DNA of 64,000 nt from positions 13,466,267-13,530,266 of the forward strand of contig OY540809.1 in assembly GCA_961205875.1 (NCBI GenBank). Direction: 5' to 3'. Positions 35,401 to 44,254 of the stretch are shown here, piece after piece. The notes beneath the pieces are model-generated. The model was not told where the DNA came from. It made no database searches and saw nothing but the letters and a program-made list of their open reading frames with translations. Source of the stretch: Sialis fuliginosa. Taxonomy: Eukaryota; Arthropoda; Insecta; Megaloptera; Sialidae. A program made the position numbers and the translations under genes. Positions within the stretch are counted from its first letter, which is position 1. Each line of letters starts with the position of its first letter.

Positions 35401-38400
35401 ATCTATGGATTAGTTATGGAATTTAGAGCAGTGACACTTCAACTAATTGTAACACGGTTGGCATCTTTCACCGTACAAAATAATTTTCATAATATCACCA
35501 CTGTTTTAATACCGTTGGTATTTACCTACAACGCGTGCGCGAAACTTGCCAAAGTCTTCAACAAACTCCAAAAGAACTGTCATATAAGTTTGATATCTCA
35601 CTTGAAAGTGCTTGCTAGCAAACAAATTTGCTAGGTCCTTTATAATACCGGACATCAGAATGGCAAATACAAAATGTTGGACAAAATCGCAGAAGTTTCA
35701 AAAATTTTATTTAACGTCACTTGCGAAGTTTATTAGATACACGCAGGCCCGGATTTAGAAATTTGTCGCCCCTAGGCAGTTACAAAAATTGCCCCCCCCC
35801 CCTCGAAACTAACAGTTTAATAAAACTTTTTTAAATAAAACTCAGGACCTTTTTTTGGTCGCGTCGGTTTCAAATTTTATAAATTTTTATAAAGTTACAT
35901 TAGGAAACACTGAAAGACCTTTTTTTTAGTCCTGCTTGAGTTACATGTATAGAGAAATTATTGCTTATGGGTTGAAATTTTTACGTCTCGATTTTCGGAT
36001 GGCAAACTCATCGATAATGGAATCAAAATCAAATTCAATTCCCACGAATATAACAATTTCCACCAAAATTTGCCGCTCTAGGCAGCTGCCTACTCTGCCT
36101 GCATGGTAAATTCGGGCCAAGATACACGATTACGATTTTGGCAACAGTTATATCAACCTAGAGAAAAATTCAATATGACGCATCTAAATAGCGGAAACTG
36201 AACCTAATAATCCTGCCCTCATAAGGTTCAATTTCTTAATATTTCGTGATTTGCTTATTGTTTCTCTTTTGATAGAAGAGTGTTAAGAAGTTTGCCCAGT
36301 TTCCACCATTTGGATGCGTCATATTGAATTTTTCATCCGCCACCTCTAGATTGATATATGTAACTATTACGTGTGCACAAAGTTTCAAGAATATCTTGCT
36401 AGATCAGTGGTTCTTAACCTGTGCTCCGCGAAGCTGTGCTACCGAGCCCGATAATTTCAATCGTTTCACAGAACAAAATTTACGAATCAATCAGGAATTT
36501 TGGATTTTTGTGTAAGCTGAGTACCCAATTCTTTCCATAAAAGCATACCATTTTGCTATAGTTTTCATTCAACATCATATTTGTGTGAAAACATTAACGA
36601 ACATTAAAACTAAAAAACGTGAAAGACTTGGGAATATTGATATAGAATAGAAACATTATCACGTGGTAGGCCTGACATTTCTAAAATCTGCAAAAGTCAA
36701 TAAGCTCAAATATCACATTTTTTATTTAAAATTTTTATAAGAATTATATTTTTACGAATTATGTTGATGATTTTATGAATGTATATTTTTTGTTTATATT
36801 TGACAGATTATTAATGCGTTAATTGTAGTTTTTAATAAAAAAATATGTGCATGCATATTTTTCTTATTTGTTTAATGACCTTATTTTTTTAAATCAAAAG
36901 TCTTCCGTGACTTCGAAAAGGTTAAGAACCACTGTGTTAGATAGATGCGGTTTTGATTTTTGTAATTGGTGTAAATTGTCTCTTAGTTTACCTTTTATTT
37001 TAACAATTTGGATCATTTTTTTAATACATCATTTTAATTTTAGGTCGAGTATTTTTTGTCACGATTTTCTTTGCAATGGCAATGTTACCAATAATATATT
37101 TAATATCGTCGATCTTTGAATATACAGCGTTTAGTGTTATTATTTGTGTTACAGTTTTTTCAAGTAAGTTAAAACAAATACTTCAAAATTATTAGTGACA
37201 CTTAAATAACCATTATCCAGTCTGAATTTCTTTTACTCAACAATACTTGGCACTTGTAGACTAATCAAATTAGATTTTTAAATGGAATTAATATTCGCCT
37301 CGATTATTTTAGTGCCATTCTATGGCAAATGATGCCCTTAATAAAATATCAAAAATGCAAGGCCGTAGGCCCCTGGAAAATACATTAAAAATAATAATTG
37401 AGTGTCGGATATGCTTAAATCGTCGATGCAGTGAAAACGATATAAGATAGAGCAAAAATGATCAGAATTAATTTTACAGATAAGAAAATTTCCTATAAGT
37501 AATAGTACTCCAGTTTATACCTAAAACTAATAGTTCAGGAGTGATAGTCGTTCAAAACTCGAGACCAAAATGTAGTTTTTTGAAAATGTTGCAATTTACC
37601 TCGGTTTTCTATAAAATTTGAAATCGGTATTCAACAGTTCATAAAAATTTCCAAAAAAATACATGGTTTATTTAGATACTATTGGGATGCTTCTCACGAG
37701 TTTAAAACTTATTTTACTTTAAACTGTAGCTAGTGGGGCTGTACTAAATCGTAAGGCCGATTTTCCACACACCGGTAAAACCGGTGACGGCACCGGCACC
37801 GACCATGGCTCTTTTTCCACACACCGGCATTCTCAATGCCGGTGCAGTTGAGTTATAGCTGTGGTGATAGAAGCATGTTTGCAGTGTTCAATAAGCGTTA
37901 AATTCTTGGGTTATTATACCTCAGAAGGAAGTATATAAATCACAAATATAAAAAAGGCAGTATTGTACGTAAACCGGGCCGGCGGTCTACGTGGAAAAGT
38001 TCTGGCACCGGTTTCACCGGTATATGGAAAAACGCCCTAACTTCAACCGTTTGCTTGTAATTTTTAAATAAAAACAAAATAGTTTAAATTGAATAAATTG
38101 CTATACCAAGCTATCTTTGTTTTCATATTACTTTAGACTTGTAAAATGCGTCGTTTTGTGTTTATTTAAACATTGTGGGCAAACGGTTATACTGATAACT
38201 TCATATCAAGAGATTCAATTTGTAGAGAATAAAATCACCTATAAAACGATTTATTTTATTCTACGTTGGATACTTTTTAAAATAAGTAATACCAAAAAAA
38301 GGCAAAAATTTACAAAAAAAATCTCTTAATGTAGCTCCTATAATTACAATTCAAAGTTAAAACCACTTTAAAACCCATAAATAACTTCCTAATAGTATCT

Positions 38401-41400
38401 AGTTAGACAGTGAATTTTTTGAAATTTTTTATTAATCGTTAAATACCAATATTCCTTTTTACATCTGATCGGGACATCGAGCGACATATTTCAAAAATTA
38501 CATGATATTTTCGACGACCATCACTCCAAAACTATTAACTTTAGAGATATGAACTTTATATTTTTTTTATAGGAAATTTCATTCTCTATCAAATTGGTCC
38601 TGTTCAGATTTGCTCTAGCTCACATCGTTTTCGCTACATCGATGATTTAAGGGGTTAGGCTACTCTAGAGGCCGAAAAAATATGCTTTTTGTGATTTTTT
38701 TTCTGGAAAAATATAAAATAAATCGAGTTTACAAAGGTAGAAGTTTATTGTATATATAATTGACTGTAAAACATAATTTTCATAGAATAATTTATTTAAA
38801 AATGGCGGCTGTGCAGCGTTTCTCAGATGACCTCTCTATTTTAGAAGGGTCCACGGCCGTACCAATACAAAAAAAAAATCGATTTTTTGAAAATCCTAGA
38901 GTGGCCTAACCCCTTAAACATAAGCGGCGGTCAAGTTTTTTTTTGTTTTTATTTTTTTTTTGTGTATTTTCCGGGGGCTCACAACCTTGCAAAGGACCCC
39001 GCAGTTTTTGATAGGGAAATGGCTTTCAGTCAATCCTTTTGAAACCAACTGGAAAATATTCTCTAAATCATCCCGATTAAAAGTCTCAATGGTCGCAACC
39101 GCCTAAGTTCTCGAGGTCTCGCGCAAAAAGCTGTTTTGTACCTAATACTGCAATAAAAAAATCGATATAGTACAGGACAATTTGAACAAAGAAATTAAGT
39201 TTTATGTATCGTTTTGTTTATTTAATTTCTAGATTTTTATGTTGTTAAAGTTTGCAAGTTCTAGCAAATTGTTTTATGGATTATAATAAAGTTTTTATAA
39301 AACATGTTAAGGTATGTGTAGTGCCGTCAGCGCCAGCTACTAGCGATAGTATTAAAAATATTAAATTGTAAAATAAAAACAATAGAAAATTAGTTGTCAT
39401 AAAAATATAACTTTGATTGTTAACACACTTATATAAATGTAACTATTTTAAAAATACGCTGCTTGTCTAGCCTGACAACTTTTGTATTTAAAGTTTTCTT
39501 CCATTTGTTATAATAAATTAAATATTGAACTTGGGAAATCCTGTATTATATCGATTTTTTTATTGCAGTATTAGGTACAAAACAGCTTTTTGCGCGAGAC
39601 CTCGGGAACTTAGGCGGTTGCGACCATTGAGACTTTTAATCGGGATGATTTAGAGAATATTTTCCAGTTGGTTTCAAAGAGATTGACTGAAAGCCATTTC
39701 CCTATCAAAAACTGCGGGGTCCTTTAATATTTTATTAAGGACATCATTAGCAATCGATCGGAACTAAAATCGAGGCGAATATTAATTTTAATAATATTTT
39801 TAATTTGACTAGACTATTGACCTATTACCGGAAAAACGGAGAAACTGTGGTTTCTAGTCACTTAAACTAAAATTAAGTATTGACCTATTAGTACGTTTAA
39901 ATGTTTTATACTGTATACATTTCATTTTTAGAATTTTTTTTACACATAATATTAGAAAGTATGAGAGTGGTAGATTCAATTAATTTGAATAATGGAAAAA
40001 AAACGTATAATGAAGAGAATTTAAAATATTTTTTTTTGATTATACCTACGCATGGGCTTAGTGATGCCATTTGGGGTGTACTGAGTTATTATGAAACAGA
40101 AAATTATTGTGCGGAATCTTGCGACTATTACAAAACAAAAAATGAAGTAGAAATATGTGTTGCAGAACGGTGTTTCCGAACCGGTAACTGTTGTTGTAAG
40201 TATTATTTTAAAATTTGTCACGTGCGAGACGAGCCTTGTGTACTAATGTCTCGTACCGTATAGTTTTTAAATTTATTTTCACTAGTTTTATTTAATAGTT
40301 ACGAACAGATGGCATCGAATGTACTATTCCTTTTTAGGGTTCCGTAGAAAACTAGGAACCCTTATTGTTTCGCTCTGTCCGTCCGTCCGTCTATATAAAT
40401 TTTATACCGATTAAGATGAAATTTGGTATACGGAAGTGGATAGATAACCCAAAAACAAAAATGTTAAGACCCCCTTTCCATATACTGAAAAGTACAATAA
40501 AAAAAATTTCAACTTAGGTCTCCTAAAATGCAACAAAAAAATGTTACATGACCTTTTGATTTTAACCCTTCAGTCACGATATAATTTCATTCAAATTCGT
40601 TATCAGTGCGTCACCCTTTTATTTTCTAAACTATCTATATAAAAAAATCTGAAAAAATTAAAGAATGTAGTTTTTAATTAGTACTTTTACTGAAAATTAT
40701 AACGAACACTATCAAAAAAAATTTGGACCATCTCTTATAGACTGAAAAGTGTACTCACTTTTTTTCACTAAAATGTTATATGACCTTTTGATTTTAACCC
40801 TTCAATCACGATATATTTGCTTTTCAATGTGGTTATCAGAGTTTCCCCCCCCCCTCAAATTTCTAAACTATCGATGCAAAAAATCAAAAAAAAACCCAGA
40901 ATGTAGCTTTTAATTAGTACTTTCAATTAAAATTATAACGAACACTGTAGCAAGTTTAGTTTGAAAAATTTTTAAATAGCTCTTTTTTATAAATCATAGT
41001 GAGATTACTACGGAATTAAATTTATTTTCACTAGTTTTATTTAATAGTTAAAAACAGATGGTTTCAAATGTACTATTCCTTTTTTCCAATGTCGATACGG
41101 AACACTTAAAATTATCTATAATTGTATTTGTGAATTAATATTAAATCATAAAACTATTTACAGACATGGAAAAAGATTTTTTCACTTTACACAATAGAGG
41201 TGCTTTGTTAAACGTTATATACCTACTGGTAACCAGTATAATTTGTTTTATTTTGCTTTGGTTGTATGAACGAAATCATTTCAATTGCAATTTTCGACAA
41301 ATGCTTGATCGAAAACATCATGATAACAACGAAGAGAATGATGATGTGGTAACTGAAAAGCGGAAAATCCAAAATTTAAACAACAAAGATATTCCTTCGT

Positions 41401-42685
41401 ATAATGTAGTGCTGAAGGATGTAACAAAATTCTACGGTAAATTTAAGGCAGTAGATAAAGTAAACCTAGGAATATCACAAGGTGAATGTTTCGGATTGCT
41501 TGGAATAAACGGAGCCGGAAAGACAACCATATTCAAAATGATGACGGGTGACGAATCAGTCAGTTCAGGAACTGGCTGGATCTGTGGCATAAATATGAGA
41601 ACAAACCTCAAGAAAGTGTACGAAAATATCGGCTACTGTCCCCAGTTCGACGCAATGTTAGACGAACTCACTGGCAGGGAGACACTTAACATGTTCGGTC
41701 TGTTACGTGGAATAAGAACAAAAAAGAGACAGGAAATAATAGATCAGTTGTCGGTTATGTTGGATATTGAAGAACACTTGGATAAGAAAATTAAAAACTG
41801 CAGCGGAGGAAATAAACGAAAAATATCTGTAGCTGTCTCTTTAATTGGTGATCCACAAGTGATATTTTTAGATGAACCGACTGCAGGTATGGATCCAGCT
41901 ACAAAGTTTCACTTCTGGAAGACAATCTGCAAGGTACGAGACACAGGGCGTTGCATAGTGCTGACGTCACACAGTATGGAGGAATGTGAGGCGCTGTGTA
42001 CACGTATAGCTATCATGGTCAATGGAACCTTCAGGTGTCTCGGCTCTGTGCAATATCTCAAGAACAAATACAGTGCTGGGTAAACGGTTATAATAATAAA
42101 ACAAAAATATAATTGAGTTATATTTAATTTTGTTTTGTAGATATATTCTAACATTAAAATTACAATCGGAAGATGAGGCACCAACAGTAATAGATTTTAT
42201 TAATTCTAATTTTACAAACGCTGAGTTGAAAGAACAGCAGTTGGAATACTTAACATTTTTTATCAATGATGCATCGATACCTTGTTCTAAAATGTTTGGG
42301 ATTATTGAACGTAACAAGAAAGCTTTAAAAATTATAGATTATTCTCTCGGTCAGAGCAACTTGGAACAAGTAATAATTAATTTATTAAAATTTTCACTAT
42401 TATGTTCTATTAAGGCCTCTATACACCACCCAATCTGCAGGGCCGATTTGTATGGAGGTAGAGTGGGCAGTGTATAAGTAAATCGGACTGACTATTCGCG
42501 GAATAATCGGTCCGATTTGCCAATACGCTACCCAATCTGCAGTACCCCCACTTTACCTCCCGACAAATCAGCCCTGCAGATTGAGTGGTGTATAGAGGCC
42601 TTTAATATTAGTACACTGTTTTTCTATTGTTTTTATTTATTTTCAGGTTTTTCTTCATTTTGCAAAGAAACAAAATTCTGAATAA
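17374..42685 (+). CDS. Gene B: full ABCA-type transporter, 19 coding exons over 25 kb
   Basis: Spliced model: 17374-17756, 18753-19102, 20304-20575, 21225-21462, 21532-21696, 26250-26459, 26620-26832, 28568-28729, 28787-29020, 30727-31102, 31164-31237, 31915-32276, 33971-34174, 34824-35103, 37044-37163, 39932-40195, 41164-42079, 42141-42369, 42647-42685. Phases close into 5,091 nt, about 1,696 residues, with no stop. The exon 2 end is the least certain: GTAAGA at 19064 also fits in phase, but 19102 agrees better with gene C. The protein has a Ser-rich N-terminal extension (MPSPPTSLQAS plus a Ser run) missing from gene A and shared with gene C. All ATP-site motifs are intact, so despite heavy transposon loading of its introns the gene looks functional. 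Substrate unknown; lipid transport is inferred from the family. Confidence 0.88.
18026..18664. repeat. Near-perfect foldback element in gene B intron 1, 639 bp
   Basis: TAGACCAGGCGCTAGAAGG at the left is matched by CCTTCTAGCGCCTGGTCTA at the right, and the arms remain closely complementary to a centre near 18345. The two mirror-image open frames in it are a by-product of the palindrome. A broken copy spans gene C intron 7 (55086-58829). Confidence 0.85.
19226..19310. repeat. Dispersed repeat fragment in gene B intron 2
   Basis: CTTTCTTTTGACACGGCTCTGTTTTAGA and its flanks recur in inverted orientation near 34605-34675 in intron 13 (AACAGAGCCGTGTCAAAAGA). Confidence 0.5.
19317..20242. mobile_element. 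hAT-like element in gene B intron 2
   Basis: CAGTGTCAGATT at the left and AATCTGACACTG at the right are exact inverted termini beginning with CAG as in hAT elements. The flanking 8-mers (TGTTAAAC, AATATAAC) do not match well, so the class is tentative. No transposase frame. Confidence 0.45.
20576..21224. other. Gene B intron 3
   Basis: A 649-bp AT-rich intron. GCCAAACTTGAACAGTATA at the left (near 20588) and TACTGTTCAAGTTTGGC near 21078 are inverted copies, so it probably holds one more foldback element (about 20588-21094). Confidence 0.45.
21940..22240 (+). pseudogene. Broken Tc1/mariner transposase, 5' part
   Basis: The DEFIFSDEKLFVLEQ block and, in another frame, a VMVWGAISPRGK block are recognisable Tc1/mariner catalytic-domain motifs, separated by a frame change and a stop. 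The remainder (QQDGA block) resumes after the inserted foldback at about 23390. Confidence 0.65.
22241..23368. repeat. Foldback element built from AGGTCA repeats, nested in the mariner remnant
   Basis: AAAGTTTATGAATATT at the left is mirrored by AATATTCATAAACTTT at the right. The left arm has about two and a half copies of a unit near 255 bp, the right arm about one and a half in reverse. Each unit carries several AGGTCA hexamers (CAAGGTCATTT, CAAGGTCAAA, GAGGTCAG) with TGACCT in the other arm; well over ten in total. Confidence 0.75.
23876..25365. repeat. Large foldback element in gene B intron 5, 1.49 kb
   Basis: TAGTCCAG at the left and CTGGACTA near the right end; the arms match in long blocks (CGCAATAAGCTGAATTTTTG against CAAAAATTCAGCTTATTGCG; CATGCGAGCATA against TATGCTCGCATG; AGGGTATTCTAGTCTAAAAA against TTTTTAGACTAGAATACCCT). 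The loop lies near 24600. No coding capacity. Confidence 0.85.
25410..26173. repeat. Foldback element in gene B intron 5, 0.76 kb
   Basis: Inverted arms with TTTTAGTGCCGATCGATAG against CTATCGATCGGCACTAAAA and GACCGCCGCTTA against TAAGCGGCGGTC. A larger relative is in intron 15 (37258-39815), where this copy serves as the empty-site reference for elements nested there. Confidence 0.85.
26620..31102 (+). CDS. Gene B exons 7-10: nucleotide-binding domain 1
   Basis: Walker [10 protein letters not shown] (exon 7), Q-loop [13 protein letters not shown] (exon 8), signature [10 protein letters not shown] and Walker B FVLLDEPSAGLDP (exon 9), H-loop LTTHYLDEAD (exon 10). Exon 8 differs from gene C at only two of 162 bases, both synonymous; exon 10 differs at about 11 of 376. 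The exon 8 donor is the weak GTTGAT. Intron 7 holds a foldback, intron 9 a 1.6-kb TTAA-flanked element. Confidence 0.92.
26833..27657. other. Gene B intron 7, left part
   Basis: AT-rich intron sequence with no recognisable gene. Around 27040-27370 short phrases recur (CTTTATAAGTCGAACCTCGAT, CCTCTATAACTCGAAGTTAT), as in a decayed repeat. Confidence 0.4.
27658..28474. repeat. Foldback element in gene B intron 7, 0.82 kb
   Basis: TAGACCGGGAGCCATCAA at the left is matched by TTGATGGCTCCCGGTCTA at the right. Further in, CATCGAGTTTCGGGCTGAA and TAGTCCAATCAATTCTAAGG have reverse partners. The right arm has about 110 extra bases near 28302-28415. Confidence 0.85.
29047..30688. mobile_element. TTAA-flanked element in gene B intron 9, about 1.64 kb
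   Basis: GGGGGGAAACCGCATTAG at the left is matched by CTAATGTGGTTTCTCCCC at the right, with TTAA on both sides, as for piggyBac-type insertions. Gene C intron 9 reads TTTAATTCATTAAAGAGAAACC at the same place without the element. The interior has a GACG/GACA microsatellite (30196-30240) and TGTCAAAATGACATTTAAAA repeats near 29770-29850. No transposase seen. Confidence 0.65.
31164..40195 (+). CDS. Gene B exons 11-16: linker, TMD2, second extracellular loop
   Basis: Exon 11 (74 nt) is a charged linker. Exon 12, entered by an AAG acceptor at 31914, has SGCMLYLYQFQAMFKKK and a helix, then PTLKIDINTYGET. Exon 13 has GWYNDKLIHSEPLS and YNKPV. Exon 14 has [17 protein letters not shown] and FIWDMIFF. 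Exon 15 is a helix exon (120 nt, as in gene C). Exon 16 has the cysteine-rich segment (YCAESC, EICVAERC, GNCC), matching gene A in spacing. Introns 12, 14 and 15 carry large foldbacks. Confidence 0.87.
31238..31914. other. Gene B intron 11
   Basis: AT-rich intron with no clear mobile element. It includes a short (TTAGG)n-like run, GTTAGGTTAGGTTAGGTTAG at 31611-31630. Confidence 0.5.
32549..33869. repeat. Large foldback element in gene B intron 12, 1.32 kb
   Basis: TAGTCCAGGCTG at the left and CAGCCTGGACTA at the right. Arms match in long blocks (GTCCGCGACAGGAGTTA against TAACTCCTGTCGCGGAC; TTCACTGAAAATTAGGACCT against AGGTCCTAATTTTCAGTGAA). Confidence 0.87.
34175..34823. other. Gene B intron 13
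   Basis: Holds a hAT-like end (CAGTGGCGTCGCTGGG near 34298 followed by a G run) and a dispersed fragment (34605-34675) shared with intron 2. No intact element could be bounded. Confidence 0.45.
35323..35654. mobile_element. MITE with TGTCCGGTATTATAAAGGA termini in gene B intron 14
   Basis: TGTCCGGTATTATAAAGGA at the left, TCCTTTATAATACCGGACA at the right: exact inverted termini. A related element is in gene C intron 10 (59790-60047). Confidence 0.75.
35744..36120. mobile_element. hAT-type MITE in gene B intron 14, 377 bp
   Basis: CAGGCCCGGATTTA at the left against TAAATTCGGGCC near the right end, with a perfect 8-bp target duplication GATACACG (35736-35743 and 36121-36128). Confidence 0.8.
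36405..36934. mobile_element. hAT-type element in gene B intron 14, 530 bp
   Basis: CAGTGGTTCTTAACC and GGTTAAGAACCACTG are exact inverted ends of the widespread animal hAT type. Flanks TGCTAGAT (36397-36404) and TGTTAGAT (36935-36942) form an 8-bp target duplication with one mismatch. Confidence 0.82.
37755..38037. mobile_element. PIF/Harbinger-like MITE nested in intron 15
   Basis: GGCCGATTTTCCACACACCGG at the left (core TTTTCCACACACC) and GGAAAAACGCCC at the right, flanked by TAA (37752-37754 and 38038-38040). Short sister of the element at 4486-5416. Confidence 0.7.
38651..38913. mobile_element. piggyBac-type MITE nested in intron 15, 263 bp
   Basis: GGGGTTAGGCTACTCTAG and CTAGAGTGGCCTAACCCC are inverted ends with TTAA on each side (38647-38650 and 38914-38917). 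The sister foldback reads GATGATTTAAATATAAGCGG near 26020, a single TTAA: a true empty site. Confidence 0.82.
38991..39725. repeat. Foldback element nested in intron 15, 735 bp
   Basis: AAAGGACCCCGCAGTTTTTG and CAAAAACTGCGGGGTCCTTT are exact inverted ends, and the complementarity continues inward (GCTTTCAGTCAATC, TCAATGGTCGCAACCGCC). The sister foldback near 26095 reads CTTGCAAATTTAATATTTTA uninterrupted, which marks the insertion point. Confidence 0.85.
40268..41082. repeat. Insertion flanked by a 67-bp direct repeat in gene B intron 16
   Basis: Copies at 40268-40335 and 41016-41082 share ACTAGTTTTATTTAATAGTT and GTACTATTCCTTTTT. The 680 bases between start with AGGGTTCCGTAGAAAACTAG, a phrase also near 57385-57410 in reverse, then a GTCC microsatellite, and contain a tandem pair (ATGACCTTTTGATTTTAACC at about 40548 and 40779). 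Confidence 0.65.
41164..42685 (+). CDS. Gene B exons 17-19: last helix, NBD2 and tail
   Basis: Exon 17 (916 nt) has the last membrane helix, Walker [11 protein letters not shown]-loop CPQFDAMLDELTG, signature CSGGNKRKIS, Walker [14 protein letters not shown] and H-loop [13 protein letters not shown] in one exon; gene A has a 54-nt intron inside the DEPTTG-MDP run. Exon 18 ends the tail with [11 protein letters not shown], exon 19 gives VFLHFAKKQNSE and TAA. Intron 18 contains a PIF/Harbinger MITE. Confidence 0.92.
42413..42601. mobile_element. PIF/Harbinger-type MITE in gene B intron 18, 189 bp
   Basis: AGGCCTCTATACACCACCCA at the left is matched by the reverse at the right (GAGTGGTGTATAGAGGCCT), flanked by perfect TTA duplications (42410-42412 and 42602-42604). 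Confidence 0.85.
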
Positions 42686-42687
42686 AT
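42682..42687 (+). terminator. Poly(A) signal overlapping the gene B stop codon
   Basis: AATAAA overlaps the TAA stop at 42683-42685, and AATAAA-like strings follow within 30 bases. A downstream signal could equally be used. Confidence 0.35.
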
Positions 42688-43014
42688 AAACTTTATTCAT
42701 ATCAAGATTCATGTGTGTATTTTGAACTAATACTTAATTACAATAGAAGATAATTAATCATAATTATAAATTATAAACAAATTTTCTTTGGAATGAAAAC
42801 TTTAATTTAATTTTTAACATTTAACATTTATTATATCTATTAAAAATGAAATTTATTATTAATTTATTTAATTTCAGGCTAAGGGACTAAGTCCTGATGG
42901 CCGGTTGCGTAAATATAATATAAAAAATTAAATATTATTTAATATGTAACAGAATTAATTAATCCTAAATAAAAATTATTTTTTTGTGCAACTCTTTAAA
43001 TAATTGTTTTTAGT

Positions 43015-43134
43015 TACTATAGTTACTTATTTTAACGATTACTTTTGTGTCAGAAAGTTGTATCGTTGTTGTATCAATGTTATACAAATTATAAACATTA
43101 AATATAATTTAATGTTCTTTGATTTTTTTGATAG
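43015..43134 (+). promoter_or_regulatory. Conserved upstream block and putative leader exon of gene C
   Basis: TACTATAGTTAC, then TATACAAATTATAAACATTA and GTTCTTTGATTTTTTTGATAG with donor GTAAGA, parallel the block before gene B (16498-16602). If used, the gene C leader intron would now hold the retrotransposon and the hAT element. Confidence 0.4.
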
Positions 43135-43388
43135 GTAAGATACGTTTTGCTATATTTGTAATTTATTTATTTAGCTTTTATAATTATTGTATGTAAACTT
43201 TTCTTTCAATTTAATTTTGTTTAATTTCAAGTCAATTTTCCATATTTTAAAATAAAATGCAATACTTCTCAAGCGAGATTGTCAAAATGATAAGATATTA
43301 AAAAATAACTCTTTATGATATCATTCTGATTGTTTTTAACTAGGAACACCAGTTGTCACTATGTTTTAGAAAAATATTTGAAAATAAA

Positions 43389-43478
43389 ATGCCATCTCCA
43401 CCAACATCTTTAGAAACTTCATCATCATCATCATCAAGTTCTTTATTAACATCGTCAAGTTCTTCATTATCATCGTAA
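43389..43478 (+). pseudogene. Decayed extra copy of ABCA coding exon 1 (copy 1)
   Basis: Preceded by the same acceptor context as the real exons (CTATGTTTTAG), it begins MPSPPTSLETS and a Ser run, then stops at TAA after 29 codons, before the WNKF segment. No other exons follow before the retrotransposon. Confidence 0.75.
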
Positions 43479-43559
43479 AAAATGGGTCTATGACAAAAGG
43501 CAGAATCCCGAAAGGCCGATATGGACAAGAGGCAGACAATTTTTTTTTTATAAAATAAT

Positions 43560-43912
43560 AATATCTTATTGCATAAGCCCCCCCCCCCCCCCCCACATAC
43601 AAATAATATTGTATTATTTAATTTACTTTAACGTTATAATTTGGGGGGGGGCATGTGGGTCATTTTAATTTGCTTACTGTGGGGGAAACATGCTCCATAT
43701 AACCCCCCATCAAAAACTATATCCTGGCTCTCCTTCAAAACGATTAAATCTTCGCCTTATGCATAATTTTTAATACCCTGTTGCAATTTTCGAAAATATT
43801 AACCGATTATGCAATAATAAATATTTAAACAAACGTTCTATCCAGTGTTCCTTGTATACTACGCATTCTATACGGTTTACGATGGCCAATGTGCTAAACA
43901 CGATCTTGTATC
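43560..43912. other. Homopolymer-rich spacer
   Basis: Contains a C run (about 43570-43592) and a G run near 43645 in otherwise ordinary AT-rich DNA. No gene seen. Confidence 0.5.
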
Positions 43913-44064
43913 TGTAATGTTCTTAAATCAAACCAAATAACTGTTACAAAACAACTCTTTATTTATACAATCACAATGATCACAATCTATCTATGCACAG
44001 CTCCCTGGTGTTCTCCTTGTTCACTCACTTGCTGCTCTGTTCATCATACATGCTGGACACTACA
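43913..44064 (-). repeat. 3' LTR of the retrotransposon
   Basis: In element orientation it starts TGTAGTGTCC and ends ACATTACA. Contains ATAAAGAGTTG in element orientation near its end, but I could not place R and U5 borders. Confidence 0.92.
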
Positions 44065-44077
44065 TTCCTCCCACACT
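44065..44077 (-). promoter_or_regulatory. Polypurine tract
   Basis: Read on the minus strand, GTGTGGGAGGAA directly precedes the 3' LTR, the expected place and composition for the plus-strand primer. Confidence 0.75.
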
Positions 44078-44254
44078 TTAAATTAGAATACAGATGCATG
44101 AAATGTTTGTTAATAATTTACATTGATAATTTTTTAAAATAAATAAAACAACTTAAGATAACAGTAAAAGTGTGCTTAGCCTAATTATTTAAATTTACAT
44201 TTTGCTTTAAACATATTACAGGCCATAGGTTTTCACTTTCACGTTTACACCTTT

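Larger units (their letters stand above)
35188..36393. repeat. Outer foldback in gene B intron 14 with nested elements
   Basis: TATTCTTGAAACTTTGCACA at the left and TGTGCACAAAGTTTCAAGAATA at the right (core AAACTTTG/CAAAGTTT) are inverted. A second inner pair, AAAATTCAATATGACGCATC (36169) and GATGCGTCATATTGAATTTT (36314), belongs to the same palindrome or to another small foldback. Confidence 0.6.
37258..39815. repeat. Compound foldback filling gene B intron 15, 2.56 kb
   Basis: AATTAATATTCGCCTCGAT at the left is matched by ATCGAGGCGAATATTAATT at the right. It belongs to the same family as 25410-26173 (shared GACATCATTAGC, AAGCGGCGGTCAAG and GATCGGGACAT segments) but has grown by at least three nested insertions: 37755-38037, 38651-38913 and 38991-39725. 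Confidence 0.8.

Noticed and set aside
43366..43602. Minus-strand frames over the Ser-rich repeat and poly-C tract
   Set aside because: Low-complexity artefacts over the exon-1 pseudo-copy and homopolymer.
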